From Haemophilus parainfluenzae (GTDB taxonomy: Bacteria > Pseudomonadota > Gammaproteobacteria > Enterobacterales > Pasteurellaceae): a DNA stretch of 64,000 nt. This document shows positions 9,184-20,107 of the stretch, piece after piece. The DNA lies in the NCBI RefSeq assembly GCF_003252725.1, contig NZ_QEPO01000001.1, forward strand, positions 248,001 through 312,000. Direction: 5' to 3'. The notes under the pieces are model-generated. The model saw nothing but the letters and a program-made list of their open reading frames with translations. It did no database searches and had not been told where the DNA came from. Numbering within the stretch: position 1 is the stretch's first letter; each line of letters opens with the position of its first letter. The position numbers and the translations under genes were made by a program.

Positions 9184-9591
9184 TTAATTGCCTAGACCAG
9201 ATTTTGAGCTTTTATTTTCGATAAATTCAATTTTATAGCCATCTGGATCTTCAACGAAAGCAATAACGGTTGTACCACCTTTAACAGGGCCTGGTTCGCG
9301 AGTCACTTTACCACCACTTGCACGAACTGCTTCACAAATAGCATAAATATCATCAACGCCGATAGCAATATGTCCATACGCAGTGCCCTGTTCATATTTA
9401 TCTACGCCCCAGTTGTATGTTAATTCAATTTCTGCAGCGCTTTCGCCATCTTCGTAACCTAAAAATGCAAGCGTGTATTTATATTCTGGGTTTTCACTCG
9501 TACGCAATAAACGCATACCTAAAACATCTTGATAAAACTTAATAGAGCGGTCTAAATCACCTACTCGAAGCATTGTGTGTAAAATTTGCAT
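9184..9591 (-). CDS. gloA: Lactoylglutathione lyase (glyoxalase I)
   Basis: GloA converts the hemithioacetal of methylglyoxal and glutathione to S-lactoylglutathione. The 135-aa protein carries all four expected Ni/Zn ligands at the E. coli positions: His5, Glu56, His74 and Glu122. The two beta-alpha-beta-beta-beta repeats of the VOC fold are complete. A USS at 9171-9179 lies just after the stop. The gene precedes rnt on the minus strand. Confidence 0.97.
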   Translation of the reverse strand: MQILHTMLRVGDLDRSIKFYQDVLGMRLLRTSENPEYKYTLAFLGYEDGESAAEIELTYNWGVDKYEQGTAYGHIAIGVDDIYAICEAVRASGGKVTREPGPVKGGTTVIAFVEDPDGYKIEFIENKSSKSGLGN

Positions 9592-9825
9592 CTTGTTTTC
9601 CTCTTTTCTATTTGGGTGTTGGGGGATTATAGCATAGAAATTTTTAAATAGACTTAGAACGTAATTTGTTCCAGAAATTGGTGCTGTTGAATGATGTAAA
9701 TGAACTAATCATTTGTAGTGATCGGAGCTCTGTTTTGTATTCGGTTTTGGTAATCTGTTTTTTGTTGTAATGGTCTAGCTATTGCAACAATATGACAAGT
9801 TATAAATTATTATAGGAGAACAAAG

Positions 9826-11154
9826 ATGTTTTCATTCTTAAAAGCATCTCCTCCAGCACCAAGAATTGAAAGTTCTAGAACAGATGCCGAGTATAAAAAA
9901 TTACGTTGGCAGGTGTTTGCTGGAGTATTTATCGGGTATGCGGCTTATTATCTTATCCGCAAAAACTTTTCTTTAGCCATTCCTTATCTTATTGATGAAT
10001 ATGGCTTTACTAAAGCTGATTTAGGTACAGTAGGGGTAGCCTTGTCACTGGCTTACGGTTTTAGTAAGTTCATTATGGGAAACATCTCTGATCGTAGTAA
10101 TCCTAAATATTTTATTACCATTGGTTTATTAGGTTCTGCATTAGTGAGCTTAATTTTCGGTTTAGTACCTGGTGTACTTTCTTCTATTCCATTGATGATT
10201 GTGTTAGCCGCATTAAATGGGTGGTTCCAAGGAATGGGATATCCACCAGGTGCAAAAACAATGACCAACTGGTTCTCAGTTTCTGAGCGTGGTGTGTGGT
10301 GGAGTTGGTGGAACGTATCACATAACTTAGGTGGTGGTTTAATCGGTCCATTAGCGCTTCTCGGTTTATCGATTTTCGGCGTATGGCAATCTTTATTCTA
10401 TTTACCAGCCTTAATTGCCATTGTATTAGCATTCATCATGTTCTATTTAATGCGCGATACACCTGAGTCTCAAGGGTTACCGCCAGTAGATGAATGGAAA
10501 GGTGAAAAAATCGTAGAGAAAGTTGAATCAGCTCACACGCTTTCGTCTAAAGATATTTTTATGAAATACATCATTAATAATAAGTTCTTATGGGCGATTG
10601 CACTTGCGAACGTATTTGTGTATTTCATTCGTTACGGCATTATTGACTGGGCACCAACGTATCTAAAAGAAGTGAAACATTTCTCTGTAGACAAACAAAG
10701 TTGGGCGTATTTCCTTTATGAATACGCAGGTATATTTGGTATGCTTGCTAGCGGTTATTTAAGTGATAAAGTATTTAAAGGTCACCGTGCACCACCGATG
10801 TTATTATTCCTAACCGGTGTATTAATCGCGATTATTGTTTATTGGAAAAACCCAGAAGGAAATCCACTCGTAGATAATATTTGTCTTGTTGCTATCGGTT
10901 TCTTAATTTATGGTCCAGTAATGATGATAGGGCTTCAAGCAGCTGATCTTGTGCCACGTGTTGCAACAGGTACAGCGACAGGTTTAACGGGGTTATTTGG
11001 GTACTTATTAGGTTCTGCGAGCGCAGGCTATGTGATGGGTAAACTGGTAGACTTATTTGGCTGGGATGGCGGTTTTTATGCCTTGATTGTTTCTTGCTTC
11101 TTAGGATTTGGTTTTATTGCTTTTACCTTACTCCATAAGCCGAATGCAGCGTAA
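9826..11154 (+). CDS. glpT: Glycerol-3-phosphate transporter GlpT
   Basis: This inner-membrane MFS antiporter imports glycerol-3-phosphate in exchange for phosphate. The 442-aa protein aligns by eye with E. coli GlpT along its length: RLRWQ-like KKLRWQVFAG, GYAAYYLIRKNF (the Arg of the substrate site), FSKFIMGNISDRSNP, and the second-half segment NVFVYFIRYGIIDWAPTYLK. Twelve membrane segments are expected. ATG 9826 follows TAGGAGAA. A 234-base gap upstream probably holds its promoter. No glpK or glpQ is adjacent. UhpT is the nearest alternative family but fits less well. Confidence 0.93.
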   Translation: MFSFLKASPPAPRIESSRTDAEYKKLRWQVFAGVFIGYAAYYLIRKNFSLAIPYLIDEYGFTKADLGTVGVALSLAYGFSKFIMGNISDRSNPKYFITIGLLGSALVSLIFGLVPGVLSSIPLMIVLAALNGWFQGMGYPPGAKTMTNWFSVSERGVWWSWWNVSHNLGGGLIGPLALLGLSIFGVWQSLFYLPALIAIVLAFIMFYLMRDTPESQGLPPVDEWKGEKIVEKVESAHTLSSKDIFMKYIINNKFLWAIALANVFVYFIRYGIIDWAPTYLKEVKHFSVDKQSWAYFLYEYAGIFGMLASGYLSDKVFKGHRAPPMLLFLTGVLIAIIVYWKNPEGNPLVDNICLVAIGFLIYGPVMMIGLQAADLVPRVATGTATGLTGLFGYLLGSASAGYVMGKLVDLFGWDGGFYALIVSCFLGFGFIAFTLLHKPNAA

Positions 11155-11176
11155 TAAATATTATTTGACCTAAATT

Positions 11177-11213
11177 AAAATGTGGCTAAATTGTATTATT
11201 TAGCCACATTTTT
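11177..11213 (+). terminator. glpT terminator
   Basis: A long stem AAATGTGGCTAAAT/ATTTAGCCACATTT followed by TTTTGTTATTT lies 22 bases after glpT. Confidence 0.9.
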
Positions 11214-11278
11214 GTTATTTATTTACCTGACTATTATGCTAAGATAATACTAATCTCTTATAAAAAAGGAAAAAATGA

Positions 11279-13945
11279 ATGAATACAACAGGCCTTTTTA
11301 ATCTTTCTTGGCAACGTTATTTAAATTTACTGTTTTTATTATTAACTGTGGGATTTTTAACGAGTGGAGTAGTTACGTTAATTGCAGCTAATTTAGATTA
11401 TTTTTCTGATTTAGCCAAAATTTATGGCTTACAAACATTGCTTGTAGTGACAGTAGTATTAGGTATTTATTGCTTTATTCGAGAGAGTCGTCGACAAGCC
11501 AAAGAAAAATTAAAGTGGAAGACATATAGCCTTTTTTTTGTTGTTTCTGTCTTGATTGGCGGTTTATTTGCCTTAGTCGGCCAAACCTATCAAACAGGGG
11601 CCGATGTATGGCAGTTATTTGCTGTTTGGACACTTTGTCAACTTCCATTTTTATTATTATTTCCGAATGTGGCCTCTGCATTATTATTTGCCGCCACCGC
11701 CAATGTTGCGTTTTATTTATTTAATGAACAAAACTCGCATAACTCAATGTGTTATGCCGTGCTGATTAATGCTGGATTGCTTGTGATATCGGAATTATTC
11801 AGTAAAGCTTTTCATGACCAACATTGGCGCATTTTACCCAAAGTATTTCTAGTACTGACTTTTGCCAGTTTATTCGGTTTAATAGTAATTTATGATGTGT
11901 ACTTTTATGCTTATGCTTGGGGTGAGCTTGGTCGTTCACCACTCAGTTCTTTGCTAATTGCTATTCCTGCCTTAATCGCACTTTATGTATATCACAAATA
12001 TCGCTTTGATTTTATTAATTTAATTATTTCAGTCATAGCCTTGCTTGGCGCTTATTGCTTTTTGGCATCTCTTTTGATTCGTGGTGTATTGGCATCTCTT
12101 TTGATTCGTGGTGTAGAAGAGGGGGTGGTTTTAGGATTGATTGGCTTTATTTTCACTGTCATGGCAATCAAGTGGTTAGTGAAACGCTATAAACAAGAAT
12201 ATCCAAATAATAAGAAATCCCATTGGGCGATTTCAATACTATGGATGATAGCTTTATTGATAGCTTTCGTGACTATAGGTGTTTGGTTATTTTTATTTTT
12301 AGGTTTAGATGCGTCTAGTGCATTCATTGTTGGTATTCTTTTATTTGGTATAGCTTGGTTGATTACTTTAAATAAAGATAAAAATGAATACACTATAATT
12401 TTAGCAGGTTTATTTTTTCTAATCGCAAACAGTTTTTTAGGATTCTATTTGCTTGTTAAATTTGATGATTTTTTTCTTTTATTAGGATATGAATTTAGCG
12501 AGGATTCAAATTTCGGTATTTTTATCTCCGCACTGATTTTTACAGTCATTATTATCGTTAGCTACAAATTGATGCCGAATTCTTTAGTGAGAATTCTTCT
12601 GGTTACCCAGCTTCTCGTTTTTTGGCAAATTTCCTATAATCTATATTTCCATAATTACAGCTTGAATAACACATGGTTTAATAACGCATGGTTTAATAAA
12701 ATCCAGCTCCTGAGTTCGATTGTACTCTTTTATTGGGTCATGCGACCTAATCAATCAGAGCGAATTCATTTAAAGCCTATTGCCTGGGGAACAGTATTAT
12801 TCTCTCTATGGATCTCTGTGCCGTCGTATATGGCGTTTCCTTGGGTAGATTATGGTCTTATCGATACAGATGTTTCAAGTGATGTCATGCCAGCAGACGC
12901 GATGAGTCTTGATAATGTGTTGCAAGTTTTAAGTGGGCAATTTTGGTCACACTTCCAGTTTGATGTTAGTCATATCTTATATTTACTTGTCTGTGCATTA
13001 CCATTAATTGTCTATGCACTAATGAATAAGCATAGTGAATCCAAACACACAGAAGCAGTGTTAATTTTATTAGTATTAACCTTGTTTGCATTAGGCTTTA
13101 TTGGGATACCCGTCATTCTATATTTAACAGCGTTATTATTGCTTGTTTATTGGACGGACAGCCGTGCGTTCTTCGGTCTTTTGGTATTTGCCTTTGTTGT
13201 TTATTTAGGTGGGTTCTATTACCAATTGAGCATCCCATTACTCTATAAAGGGGTATTGCTAGTAAGCTTTGCCGTTATTTTTGCGATTGTTACTTTATTC
13301 TTGTATGCACGTTATAAAGCGCCTTCACAAAGTGCGGTAGAAAACCATTCTGTTTTTAAAGCACCGATTTGGCTTGTTGGCGTCTTTGTGATTGCGTTAT
13401 TGGGGGCGGTGAACTATAAAGTGCAGCAATTTGAAGATGTGCTGGCTACTGGTAAGCCTGTTGTCTTAAAAATCGCCCCTGTGGATCCTCGTTCATTGAT
13501 GCAAGGCGATTATATGGTATTGAATTACGCTATTTTATCTGAGTTTCAGCAAAGTCAGGTTTTACCTGAATCAAATGAACCTCTTGAAAGTAATGAGCCT
13601 ATTGAAACTGTTGAATCTAATGAAATCACTGAAACCACTGGTATAGATGAATCAAGTCCTTCGGAGAAAAAAGCTTATATCCTTGTTCATCTTGATAAAA
13701 ATCATGTTGCGACATTTTGTGAGGAGCAATCAGAGATACCAACAGATTTTAAACATTGCACACCAAATGTTTATTTACCAATTCGTTATAAAGGTGGTTG
13801 GCTTCCTAGATTACCAAGCCAAGATTATTTCTTTGCAGAAGGGAAAGGTGAATATTATGCACAAGCAGAATATGCAGAGTATCGCTTTAAAGACGGTATT
13901 TTGTTGCTAGCTCGTTTATTGGATAAGGATTTAAAAGGGCTATAA
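11279..13945 (+). CDS. Large GDYXXLXY/DUF2157-DUF4401 membrane protein
   Basis: The 888-aa polytopic protein (about 20 or more hydrophobic segments) starts at ATG 11279 after AAAAAGGA. The N-terminal part resembles DUF2157, the middle DUF4401, and the C-terminal soluble part carries the family signature GDYMVLNY at residues 743-750, followed by an acidic repeat-rich stretch (ESNEP, ESNEP, VESNE) and an extracytoplasmic-looking domain. In many genomes these parts are separate neighbouring genes; here they are fused. The function is unknown. Two short in-frame tandem duplications are visible (see 12062-12115 and the NTWFN/NAWFN copy near 12668-12697). The gene stands alone between two terminators. 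Confidence 0.8.
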   Translation: MNTTGLFNLSWQRYLNLLFLLLTVGFLTSGVVTLIAANLDYFSDLAKIYGLQTLLVVTVVLGIYCFIRESRRQAKEKLKWKTYSLFFVVSVLIGGLFALVGQTYQTGADVWQLFAVWTLCQLPFLLLFPNVASALLFAATANVAFYLFNEQNSHNSMCYAVLINAGLLVISELFSKAFHDQHWRILPKVFLVLTFASLFGLIVIYDVYFYAYAWGELGRSPLSSLLIAIPALIALYVYHKYRFDFINLIISVIALLGAYCFLASLLIRGVLASLLIRGVEEGVVLGLIGFIFTVMAIKWLVKRYKQEYPNNKKSHWAISILWMIALLIAFVTIGVWLFLFLGLDASSAFIVGILLFGIAWLITLNKDKNEYTIILAGLFFLIANSFLGFYLLVKFDDFFLLLGYEFSEDSNFGIFISALIFTVIIIVSYKLMPNSLVRILLVTQLLVFWQISYNLYFHNYSLNNTWFNNAWFNKIQLLSSIVLFYWVMRPNQSERIHLKPIAWGTVLFSLWISVPSYMAFPWVDYGLIDTDVSSDVMPADAMSLDNVLQVLSGQFWSHFQFDVSHILYLLVCALPLIVYALMNKHSESKHTEAVLILLVLTLFALGFIGIPVILYLTALLLLVYWTDSRAFFGLLVFAFVVYLGGFYYQLSIPLLYKGVLLVSFAVIFAIVTLFLYARYKAPSQSAVENHSVFKAPIWLVGVFVIALLGAVNYKVQQFEDVLATGKPVVLKIAPVDPRSLMQGDYMVLNYAILSEFQQSQVLPESNEPLESNEPIETVESNEITETTGIDESSPSEKKAYILVHLDKNHVATFCEEQSEIPTDFKHCTPNVYLPIRYKGGWLPRLPSQDYFFAEGKGEYYAQAEYAEYRFKDGILLLARLLDKDLKGL
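12062..12115 (+). repeat. 27-bp in-frame tandem duplication
   Basis: Two perfect 27-base copies (62-88 and 89-115 past 12000) encode LASLLIRGV twice within a membrane segment of the DUF2157 protein. The exact identity of the copies suggests a recent event. Confidence 0.95.
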
Positions 13946-13960
13946 AGCATTGGTGACAAA

Positions 13961-13990
13961 TAAGGGCGTATTTGATACGCCCTTATTTTT
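13961..13990 (+). terminator. Terminator after the DUF2157 gene
   Basis: The stem AAGGGCGTA/TACGCCCTT with loop TTTGA is followed by ATTTTTT. It sits between convergent genes (cmoA is on the minus strand). Confidence 0.88.
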
Positions 13991-14012
13991 TAGATTATTG
14001 ATTGGGTTATGA

Positions 14013-14774
<762 letters not shown>

Positions 14775-14922
14775 TTAGATAAAATGCAAAAAACTGCGGT
14801 CATTTTAGTGAAAGTTTTTAAAGGATCAAATAAATTTCGCTTTTCAATTTAAAAGGCATGTCTTTTTCCGTATAATCAACGCGTTAATTATCCATTTTTA
14901 GAAAAATGAAAGGAATATAGAA

Positions 14923-16689
14923 ATGATGCGTACACATTATTGCGGTGCATTAAACCGCAACCATATTGGACAAGAAGTAACATTAAGCGGTTGGGTTCAC
15001 CGTCGTCGCGATTTAGGTGGTTTAATTTTTATTGATATGCGTGATCGCGATGGTGTCGTACAAGTTTGTTTTGACCCGAAATATCAAGAAGCCTTAACCG
15101 CAGCTTCAGGCTTACGTAATGAATTTTGTATTCAAATTAAAGGTGAAGTAATCGCGCGTCCTGATAATCAAGTTAATAAAAATATGGCGACAGGCGAAGT
15201 AGAAGTATTAGCGAAAGAATTATGCATCTACAACGCTTCTGACGTTTTACCATTAGACTTCAACCAAAATAACACCGAAGAACAACGTTTAAAATATCGT
15301 TATTTAGATTTACGTCGTCCAGAAATGGCACAACGTTTGAAAACCCGTGCAAAAATCACCAGCTTTGTGCGTCGTTTTATGGATGACAATGGTTTCCTTG
15401 ATATTGAAACCCCAATGCTTACCAAAGCAACGCCAGAAGGTGCGCGTGACTATTTAGTGCCAAGTCGTGTACATAAAGGCAAATTCTATGCATTGCCGCA
15501 ATCACCTCAGCTTTTCAAACAGCTTCTAATGATGTCTGGTTTTGATCGTTATTATCAAATCGTGAAATGTTTCCGTGATGAAGATTTACGTGCAGATCGT
15601 CAACCTGAGTTTACCCAAATCGATGTGGAAACGTCTTTCTTAACTGCGCCAGAAGTACGTGAGATCATGGAACGCATGGTACACGGTTTATGGCAAAACA
15701 TCATTGGTGTGGATTTAGGTAAATTCCCACAAATGACCTGGCAAGAAGCGATGACTCGTTTTGGTTCAGATAAACCGGATTTGCGTAACCCGCTTGAATT
15801 AGTCGATGTGGCAGATATCGTTAAAGATGTTGAATTTAAAGTATTTAATGAGCCTGCAAACAATCCAAACGGCCGTGTGGCAGTCATTCGTGTACCAAGT
15901 GGTACAGAAATCACTCGTAAACAAATTGATGAATATACACAATTTGTTGGTATTTACGGTGCAAAAGGTTTGGCTTGGGCGAAAGTAAATGACATTAATG
16001 CTGGCCTTGAAGGCGTACAAAGCCCGATTGCGAAATTCTTAAATGAAGAGGTATGGAAAGCGTTAGCTGAACGTGTGAAAGCTCAAACTGGCGATATCTT
16101 ATTCTTCGGTGCAGACAAATGGCAAACCACCACTGATGCAATGGGCGCGTTACGTTTGAAATTAGGTCGTGATCTTGGCTTAACTCGTTTAGACGAATGG
16201 CAACCACTTTGGGTGATTGATTTCCCAATGTTTGAACGTGATGAAGAGGGTAATCTTGCAGCAATGCACCACCCATTCACTTCACCAAAAGATTTTACGC
16301 CAGAACAATTAGAAGCGAATCCAACCGGTGCGGTAGCAAATGCTTACGATATGGTTATTAATGGCTACGAAGTAGGTGGTGGTTCAGTGCGTATTTTCGA
16401 TCCGAAAATGCAGCAAACCGTGTTCCGTATTCTTGGTATTAACGAACAAGAACAACGCGAAAAATTCGGCTTCTTGTTAGATGCATTAAAATTCGGTACA
16501 CCTCCACATGCAGGTTTAGCATTTGGTTTAGACCGTTTAACCATGCTTTTAACAGGCACTGAAAATATCCGTGATGTGATTGCATTCCCGAAAACAACAG
16601 CCGCAGCTTGTTTAATGACAGAGGCGCCAAGTTTTGCAAATCCACAGGCATTAGCTGAGCTGAGTATCGCAGTGACTAAAGCTGAGTAG
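14923..16689 (+). CDS. aspS: Aspartyl-tRNA synthetase
   Basis: AspS is the class II synthetase charging tRNA-Asp. The 588-aa protein has the N-terminal OB-fold anticodon-binding domain ([22 protein letters not shown]), motif 2 ([14 protein letters not shown]), the bacterial GAD insertion (~290-410) and motif 3 ([13 protein letters not shown]). The length is normal (E. coli 590). Two adjacent ATGs (14923 and 14926) are possible starts; the second matches the E. coli N-terminus. A TATAAT at about 14872-14877 is a candidate -10. Confidence 0.98.
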   Translation: MMRTHYCGALNRNHIGQEVTLSGWVHRRRDLGGLIFIDMRDRDGVVQVCFDPKYQEALTAASGLRNEFCIQIKGEVIARPDNQVNKNMATGEVEVLAKELCIYNASDVLPLDFNQNNTEEQRLKYRYLDLRRPEMAQRLKTRAKITSFVRRFMDDNGFLDIETPMLTKATPEGARDYLVPSRVHKGKFYALPQSPQLFKQLLMMSGFDRYYQIVKCFRDEDLRADRQPEFTQIDVETSFLTAPEVREIMERMVHGLWQNIIGVDLGKFPQMTWQEAMTRFGSDKPDLRNPLELVDVADIVKDVEFKVFNEPANNPNGRVAVIRVPSGTEITRKQIDEYTQFVGIYGAKGLAWAKVNDINAGLEGVQSPIAKFLNEEVWKALAERVKAQTGDILFFGADKWQTTTDAMGALRLKLGRDLGLTRLDEWQPLWVIDFPMFERDEEGNLAAMHHPFTSPKDFTPEQLEANPTGAVANAYDMVINGYEVGGGSVRIFDPKMQQTVFRILGINEQEQREKFGFLLDALKFGTPPHAGLAFGLDRLTMLLTGTENIRDVIAFPKTTAAACLMTEAPSFANPQALAELSIAVTKAE

Positions 16690-16700
16690 TTTCTGTTTTT

Positions 16701-16732
16701 AAAATCGACCGTAGTTTTACGGTCGATTTTTT
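16701..16732 (+). terminator. aspS terminator
   Basis: The stem AAAATCGACCGTA/TACGGTCGATTTT is followed by TT; it starts 12 bases after the aspS stop. Confidence 0.9.
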
Positions 16733-16769
16733 GGTTTATTAAGTTATAGGTGTTATTGCAAGGTATAAA

Positions 16770-17150
16770 ATGGAACGCCCAATATCTGTAAGTGTGATTG
16801 CTTGGTTATACATACTGGGGGGAGCTAGTGGTTGCTTTTCCCTACTTTTTTCATTATTTGAAGAAACATTTAGTTTAAGTTTTGAACAGATTTTGAGACT
16901 ATACCTAATAAATTTTGTTCTGGGTGTATTAATTTTTCTTACAGGTATTAAATTGCTTGAAGGGCAAAATAGTGGTCGGATCTTATTTATAATATCAGCT
17001 CTTTTATATATTGTGTGGAGCTGGATTAGCTACGGTCTTGACTCAACTTTATTTATTGGCTCAGTCGTTCGCTTAATTGTGTTTGGATTAATTCTCTATC
17101 GACCAAGTGTAAATAAATATTTTACTCAAACTTCAAAAGTGTCAGAGTAG
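16770..17150 (+). CDS. Small four-helix membrane protein, unknown
   Basis: The 126-aa product has four hydrophobic segments (about residues 8-28, 42-62, 70-88 and 92-108) and a short polar C-terminus. The N-terminal RPISVSVIAWLYILGG resembles the start of many small uncharacterised bacterial membrane proteins. The DNA is more AT-rich than aspS. No ribosome site better than AAGG is visible before ATG 16770. It has no obvious partner; the function is not known. Confidence 0.65.
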   Translation: MERPISVSVIAWLYILGGASGCFSLLFSLFEETFSLSFEQILRLYLINFVLGVLIFLTGIKLLEGQNSGRILFIISALLYIVWSWISYGLDSTLFIGSVVRLIVFGLILYRPSVNKYFTQTSKVSE

Positions 17151-17473
17151 AGGGGACTTGTTTCTCATGACTATTCTAGTTTTTAGTATCTAGTATGAGC
17201 TAATGCGATATAAGTGCGGTCAAAAATTCAACTGATTTTGACCGCACTTTCTTTTTATTGAAAAAATTTTATTCACTTAAATACATCACTTTTTTGGTAT
17301 GAATATGATGTAGTTTTATTTGTTTTGAAGTTATATCCTGAAATTTCAAAATAATTAGATTTTTACTCTTTTATTCTTCTTTAAATGGAACTTTATTTAC
17401 TTTACTCGAGGATAAAATTCTATTATAAATAAGACCTTTTTTGATTTATGATTCATTTATAAGAGAACATTTT
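17151..17473 (+). promoter_or_regulatory. Intergenic region before the NRAMP-like gene
   Basis: This 323-base AT-rich gap holds an inverted USS pair (17212-17249; 14-bp stem, loop ATTCAACTGA, then TCTTTTTATT) that should end the upstream transcript, and presumably the promoter of the next gene. No ORF or clear operator is visible. Confidence 0.6.
17212..17250 (+). terminator. USS-pair terminator
   Basis: AAGTGCGGTCAAAA and its complement form a 14-bp stem followed by a T-rich run. Confidence 0.8.
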
Positions 17474-18742
17474 ATGAGTGAAGTTTCAACTCCAGTAGAA
17501 AAATCAACGTGGGCGAGTAAATTCTCTGCCTTAGGCCCGGGCATAGTGATGGCATCAGCAGCTGTTGGTGGTTCGCATATTATTGCATCTACCCAAGCTG
17601 GTGCAATCTATGGTTGGGAATTAGTGAGTATTGTTATTCTTGCTAACTTATTTAAATATCCTTTCTTCCGTTTCGGTGTTCAATATACCCTAGATACCGG
17701 TAATACTTTGTTAGAAGGTTACCGTCAAAAAGGGAAGTTCTACCTTTGGTTATTCCTTGCTTTAAACGTTTTTGCCACAGTAATTAATACTGCTGCAGTG
17801 GGATTATTAACAGCCGCAATTTTAACCTTCATTACGCCAATTCCTCTACCAATGCCAGTATTAAGCTCATTAGTGATTCTTGTGACAACCGGCATTTTAT
17901 TGTTGGGTAAATATCGTTTATTAGATAGTTTATCGAAAATCATCATGATTGCTTTAACGGTAACAACCGTGAGCGCTGTCGTGATTGCTTTTATGCGTAA
18001 TGGTATCAATGGCGTAGCCACACCTGATTTTGTAGCGCCTTCTCCATGGGAATTAAGTAAATTAGCGTTTTTAGTGGCCTTAATGGGCTGGATGCCTGCA
18101 CCAATTGAAATTTCTGCTGTTAACTCTATGTGGGTGGTGGCAAAACGTCGTCTAACGAAAGTATCTTATGAAGATGGTTTATTTGACTTCAACGTGGGTT
18201 ATATCGGTACAGCAATTTTAGCTGTCGTATTCTTAGCGCTTGGCGCATTGGTACAATATGGTTCTCCTGAAACCGTAGAGCTGGTTGGCGGAAAATATAT
18301 CGCACAACTTATCAATATGTATGCAAGTACTATCGGTGAATGGTCTCGCTTATTAATTGCAGTCATTGCGTTCATGTGTATGTTTGGTACAACAATTACA
18401 GTAATTGATGGTTACTCTCGTACCAATGTTGAATCTTTGCGTATCTTATTCGGTAAACAAGAAAGCTCTGTGAGAATTCTTAATATCGGTATGATTTTTG
18501 CGGCGTTATCTGGTTTAGCGATTATTTTCTACTTTAATAATGCAGTAGGCCCAATGCTGAAATTCGCGATGATTGCTTCATTTGTTTCTGCACCAATCTT
18601 TGCTTGGTTGAATTTATCTCTGACTAAGCACGCGAAACACAGTGTAAAAGGCGGATTATTGTGGTTATCCCTTATCGGTTTATTCTACTTAACAGCCTTT
18701 GCAGGCTTGTTTATCGCCCAACAAGCTGGCTGGTTAAACTAA
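17474..18742 (+). CDS. NRAMP-family transporter lacking the DPGN motif
   Basis: The 422-aa membrane protein (start ATG 17474, MSEVSTPV) belongs to the NRAMP/MntH family by its first segment (LGPGIVMASAAVGGSHI) and overall layout of about 11 helices. In canonical metal transporters helix 1 carries DPGN and helix 6 MPH; here the corresponding stretches read AVGGSHI and GWMPAPIEIS. The Asp and Asn metal ligands are missing while the Met-Pro is kept. The substrate is therefore doubtful: it may be magnesium, as for NRMT-type members, or something else. An upstream in-frame start at 17441 has no better support. It stands alone, bounded by USS hairpins. Confidence 0.8.
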   Translation: MSEVSTPVEKSTWASKFSALGPGIVMASAAVGGSHIIASTQAGAIYGWELVSIVILANLFKYPFFRFGVQYTLDTGNTLLEGYRQKGKFYLWLFLALNVFATVINTAAVGLLTAAILTFITPIPLPMPVLSSLVILVTTGILLLGKYRLLDSLSKIIMIALTVTTVSAVVIAFMRNGINGVATPDFVAPSPWELSKLAFLVALMGWMPAPIEISAVNSMWVVAKRRLTKVSYEDGLFDFNVGYIGTAILAVVFLALGALVQYGSPETVELVGGKYIAQLINMYASTIGEWSRLLIAVIAFMCMFGTTITVIDGYSRTNVESLRILFGKQESSVRILNIGMIFAALSGLAIIFYFNNAVGPMLKFAMIASFVSAPIFAWLNLSLTKHAKHSVKGGLLWLSLIGLFYLTAFAGLFIAQQAGWLN

Positions 18743-18754
18743 AATAATTGAGAT

Positions 18755-18794
18755 AATTACCGCACTTTAGTTTTAAAGTGCGGTAATTTTTTTG
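18755..18794 (+). terminator. USS-pair terminator of the NRAMP-like gene
   Basis: A 15-bp stem AATTACCGCACTTTA/TAAAGTGCGGTAATT with loop GTTT and a T-run follows the stop by 12 bases. Confidence 0.9.
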
Positions 18795-18843
18795 AAAGTT
18801 TTTAGTAGAAAAGGTATGATGCTGCCCATTCTCAATTATGTAG

Positions 18844-19302
18844 ATGATGAGCTTGAAATATAAAAATAATCAATCGGTTCTCGTGGTAATTTATGCGGAA
18901 AGCACGCATCGTGTTCTTATGCTTCAACGCCAAGATGATTCCACTTTTTGGCAATCCGTTACGGGGACACTGGAAACCAATGAAACACCAAGAGAAACAG
19001 CAATTCGAGAAGTTTGGGAAGAAGTAGGATTAAAAATAGAAGAAAATTCGATCGCACTTTTTGATTGTAAAGAGAGTATAGAATTTGAAATTTTTCCGCA
19101 TTTCCGCTATAAATACGCACCGAATGTGACTCACTGTCATGAACATTGGTTTTTATTGGCAGTTGAGCAGGAATTTGAACCGATATTAAGTGAGCATTTG
19201 GCGTATCAATGGGTTTCACCAGAACATGCGATCCAAATGACAAAATCGCCGAATAATGCCGAGGCCATCAAAAAATATTTGATGAACGGCTTTCCTCTGT
19301 AG
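18844..19302 (+). CDS. nudB: Dihydroneopterin triphosphate diphosphatase NudB
   Basis: NudB removes pyrophosphate from dihydroneopterin triphosphate in folate synthesis. The 152-aa Nudix protein has the full Nudix box GX5EX7REUXEEXGU starting at residue ~40 (GTLETNETPRETAIREVWEE). The gene sits directly before yebC (47-base gap), near aspS, the common Haemophilus order. The ribosome site is weak; a second ATG at 18847 is an alternative start. Confidence 0.9.
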   Translation: MMSLKYKNNQSVLVVIYAESTHRVLMLQRQDDSTFWQSVTGTLETNETPRETAIREVWEEVGLKIEENSIALFDCKESIEFEIFPHFRYKYAPNVTHCHEHWFLLAVEQEFEPILSEHLAYQWVSPEHAIQMTKSPNNAEAIKKYLMNGFPL

Positions 19303-19349
19303 AAGAGGATTTCATTTAAAAACGTTTTTAAGATAAGAAGGAAAACAAC

Positions 19350-20090
19350 ATGGCAGGCCATAGTAAGTGGGCAAATATTAAACACCGTAAAGCAGCACAA
19401 GATGCGCAACGCGGTAAAATTTTTACAAAATTAATTCGTGAATTAGTGACTGCTGCAAAAATTGGTGGCGGTGATGTAAGTGCTAACCCGCGTCTACGTG
19501 CGGCAGTAGATAAAGCCTTATCGAGCAATATGACTCGCGACACCATTAACCGTGCGATTGAACGCGGTGTGGGTGGTGGTGATGACACCAATATGGAAAC
19601 AAGAATTTACGAAGGTTATGGTCCGGGTGGAACTGCTGTGATGGTTGAGTGTCTAAGTGACAACGCAAACCGAACCATCTCACAGGTTCGCCCAAGTTTC
19701 ACTAAATGTGGTGGTAACTTAGGGACTGAAGGTTCTGTGGGCTACTTATTCAGCAAAAAAGGCTTGATTTTAATTAGCCAAGGTGAAGAAGATGCGTTAA
19801 TGGAGGCGGCAATTGAAGCCGGTGCAGATGATGTTCAACCACAAGATGATGGTTCATTCGAAATCTATACTGCGTGGGAAGATTTAGGTTCTGTGCGCGA
19901 TGCAATCGAAGCAGCAGGGTTTAAAATTGATAACGCAGAAGTGACAATGATTCCATCAACAACAGTTGATCTTGATCTTGAAACTGCGCCTAAATTGTTG
20001 CGTTTAATTGACATGTTAGAAGACTGTGACGATGTACAAAACGTATATCATAACGGTGAAATTAGTGATGAAGTTGCAGCTCAGCTGTAA
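19350..20090 (+). CDS. yebC: YebC/TACO1-family protein
   Basis: The 246-aa protein starts [19 protein letters not shown], the hallmark of the YebC family, and keeps the GPGGTA and NRTISQVRP segments. Family members have been described both as transcriptional regulators and as translation factors easing ribosome stalling at proline stretches. It lies just upstream of the ruvCAB region, with a small lipoprotein gene between. Confidence 0.96.
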   Translation: MAGHSKWANIKHRKAAQDAQRGKIFTKLIRELVTAAKIGGGDVSANPRLRAAVDKALSSNMTRDTINRAIERGVGGGDDTNMETRIYEGYGPGGTAVMVECLSDNANRTISQVRPSFTKCGGNLGTEGSVGYLFSKKGLILISQGEEDALMEAAIEAGADDVQPQDDGSFEIYTAWEDLGSVRDAIEAAGFKIDNAEVTMIPSTTVDLDLETAPKLLRLIDMLEDCDDVQNVYHNGEISDEVAAQL

Positions 20091-20107
20091 TTTTAAGGAG
20101 ATTTATA

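Noticed and set aside
9592-9825. Small RNA between gloA and glpT
   Set aside because: No T-tailed hairpin or promoter pair stands out; it is just the glpT upstream region.
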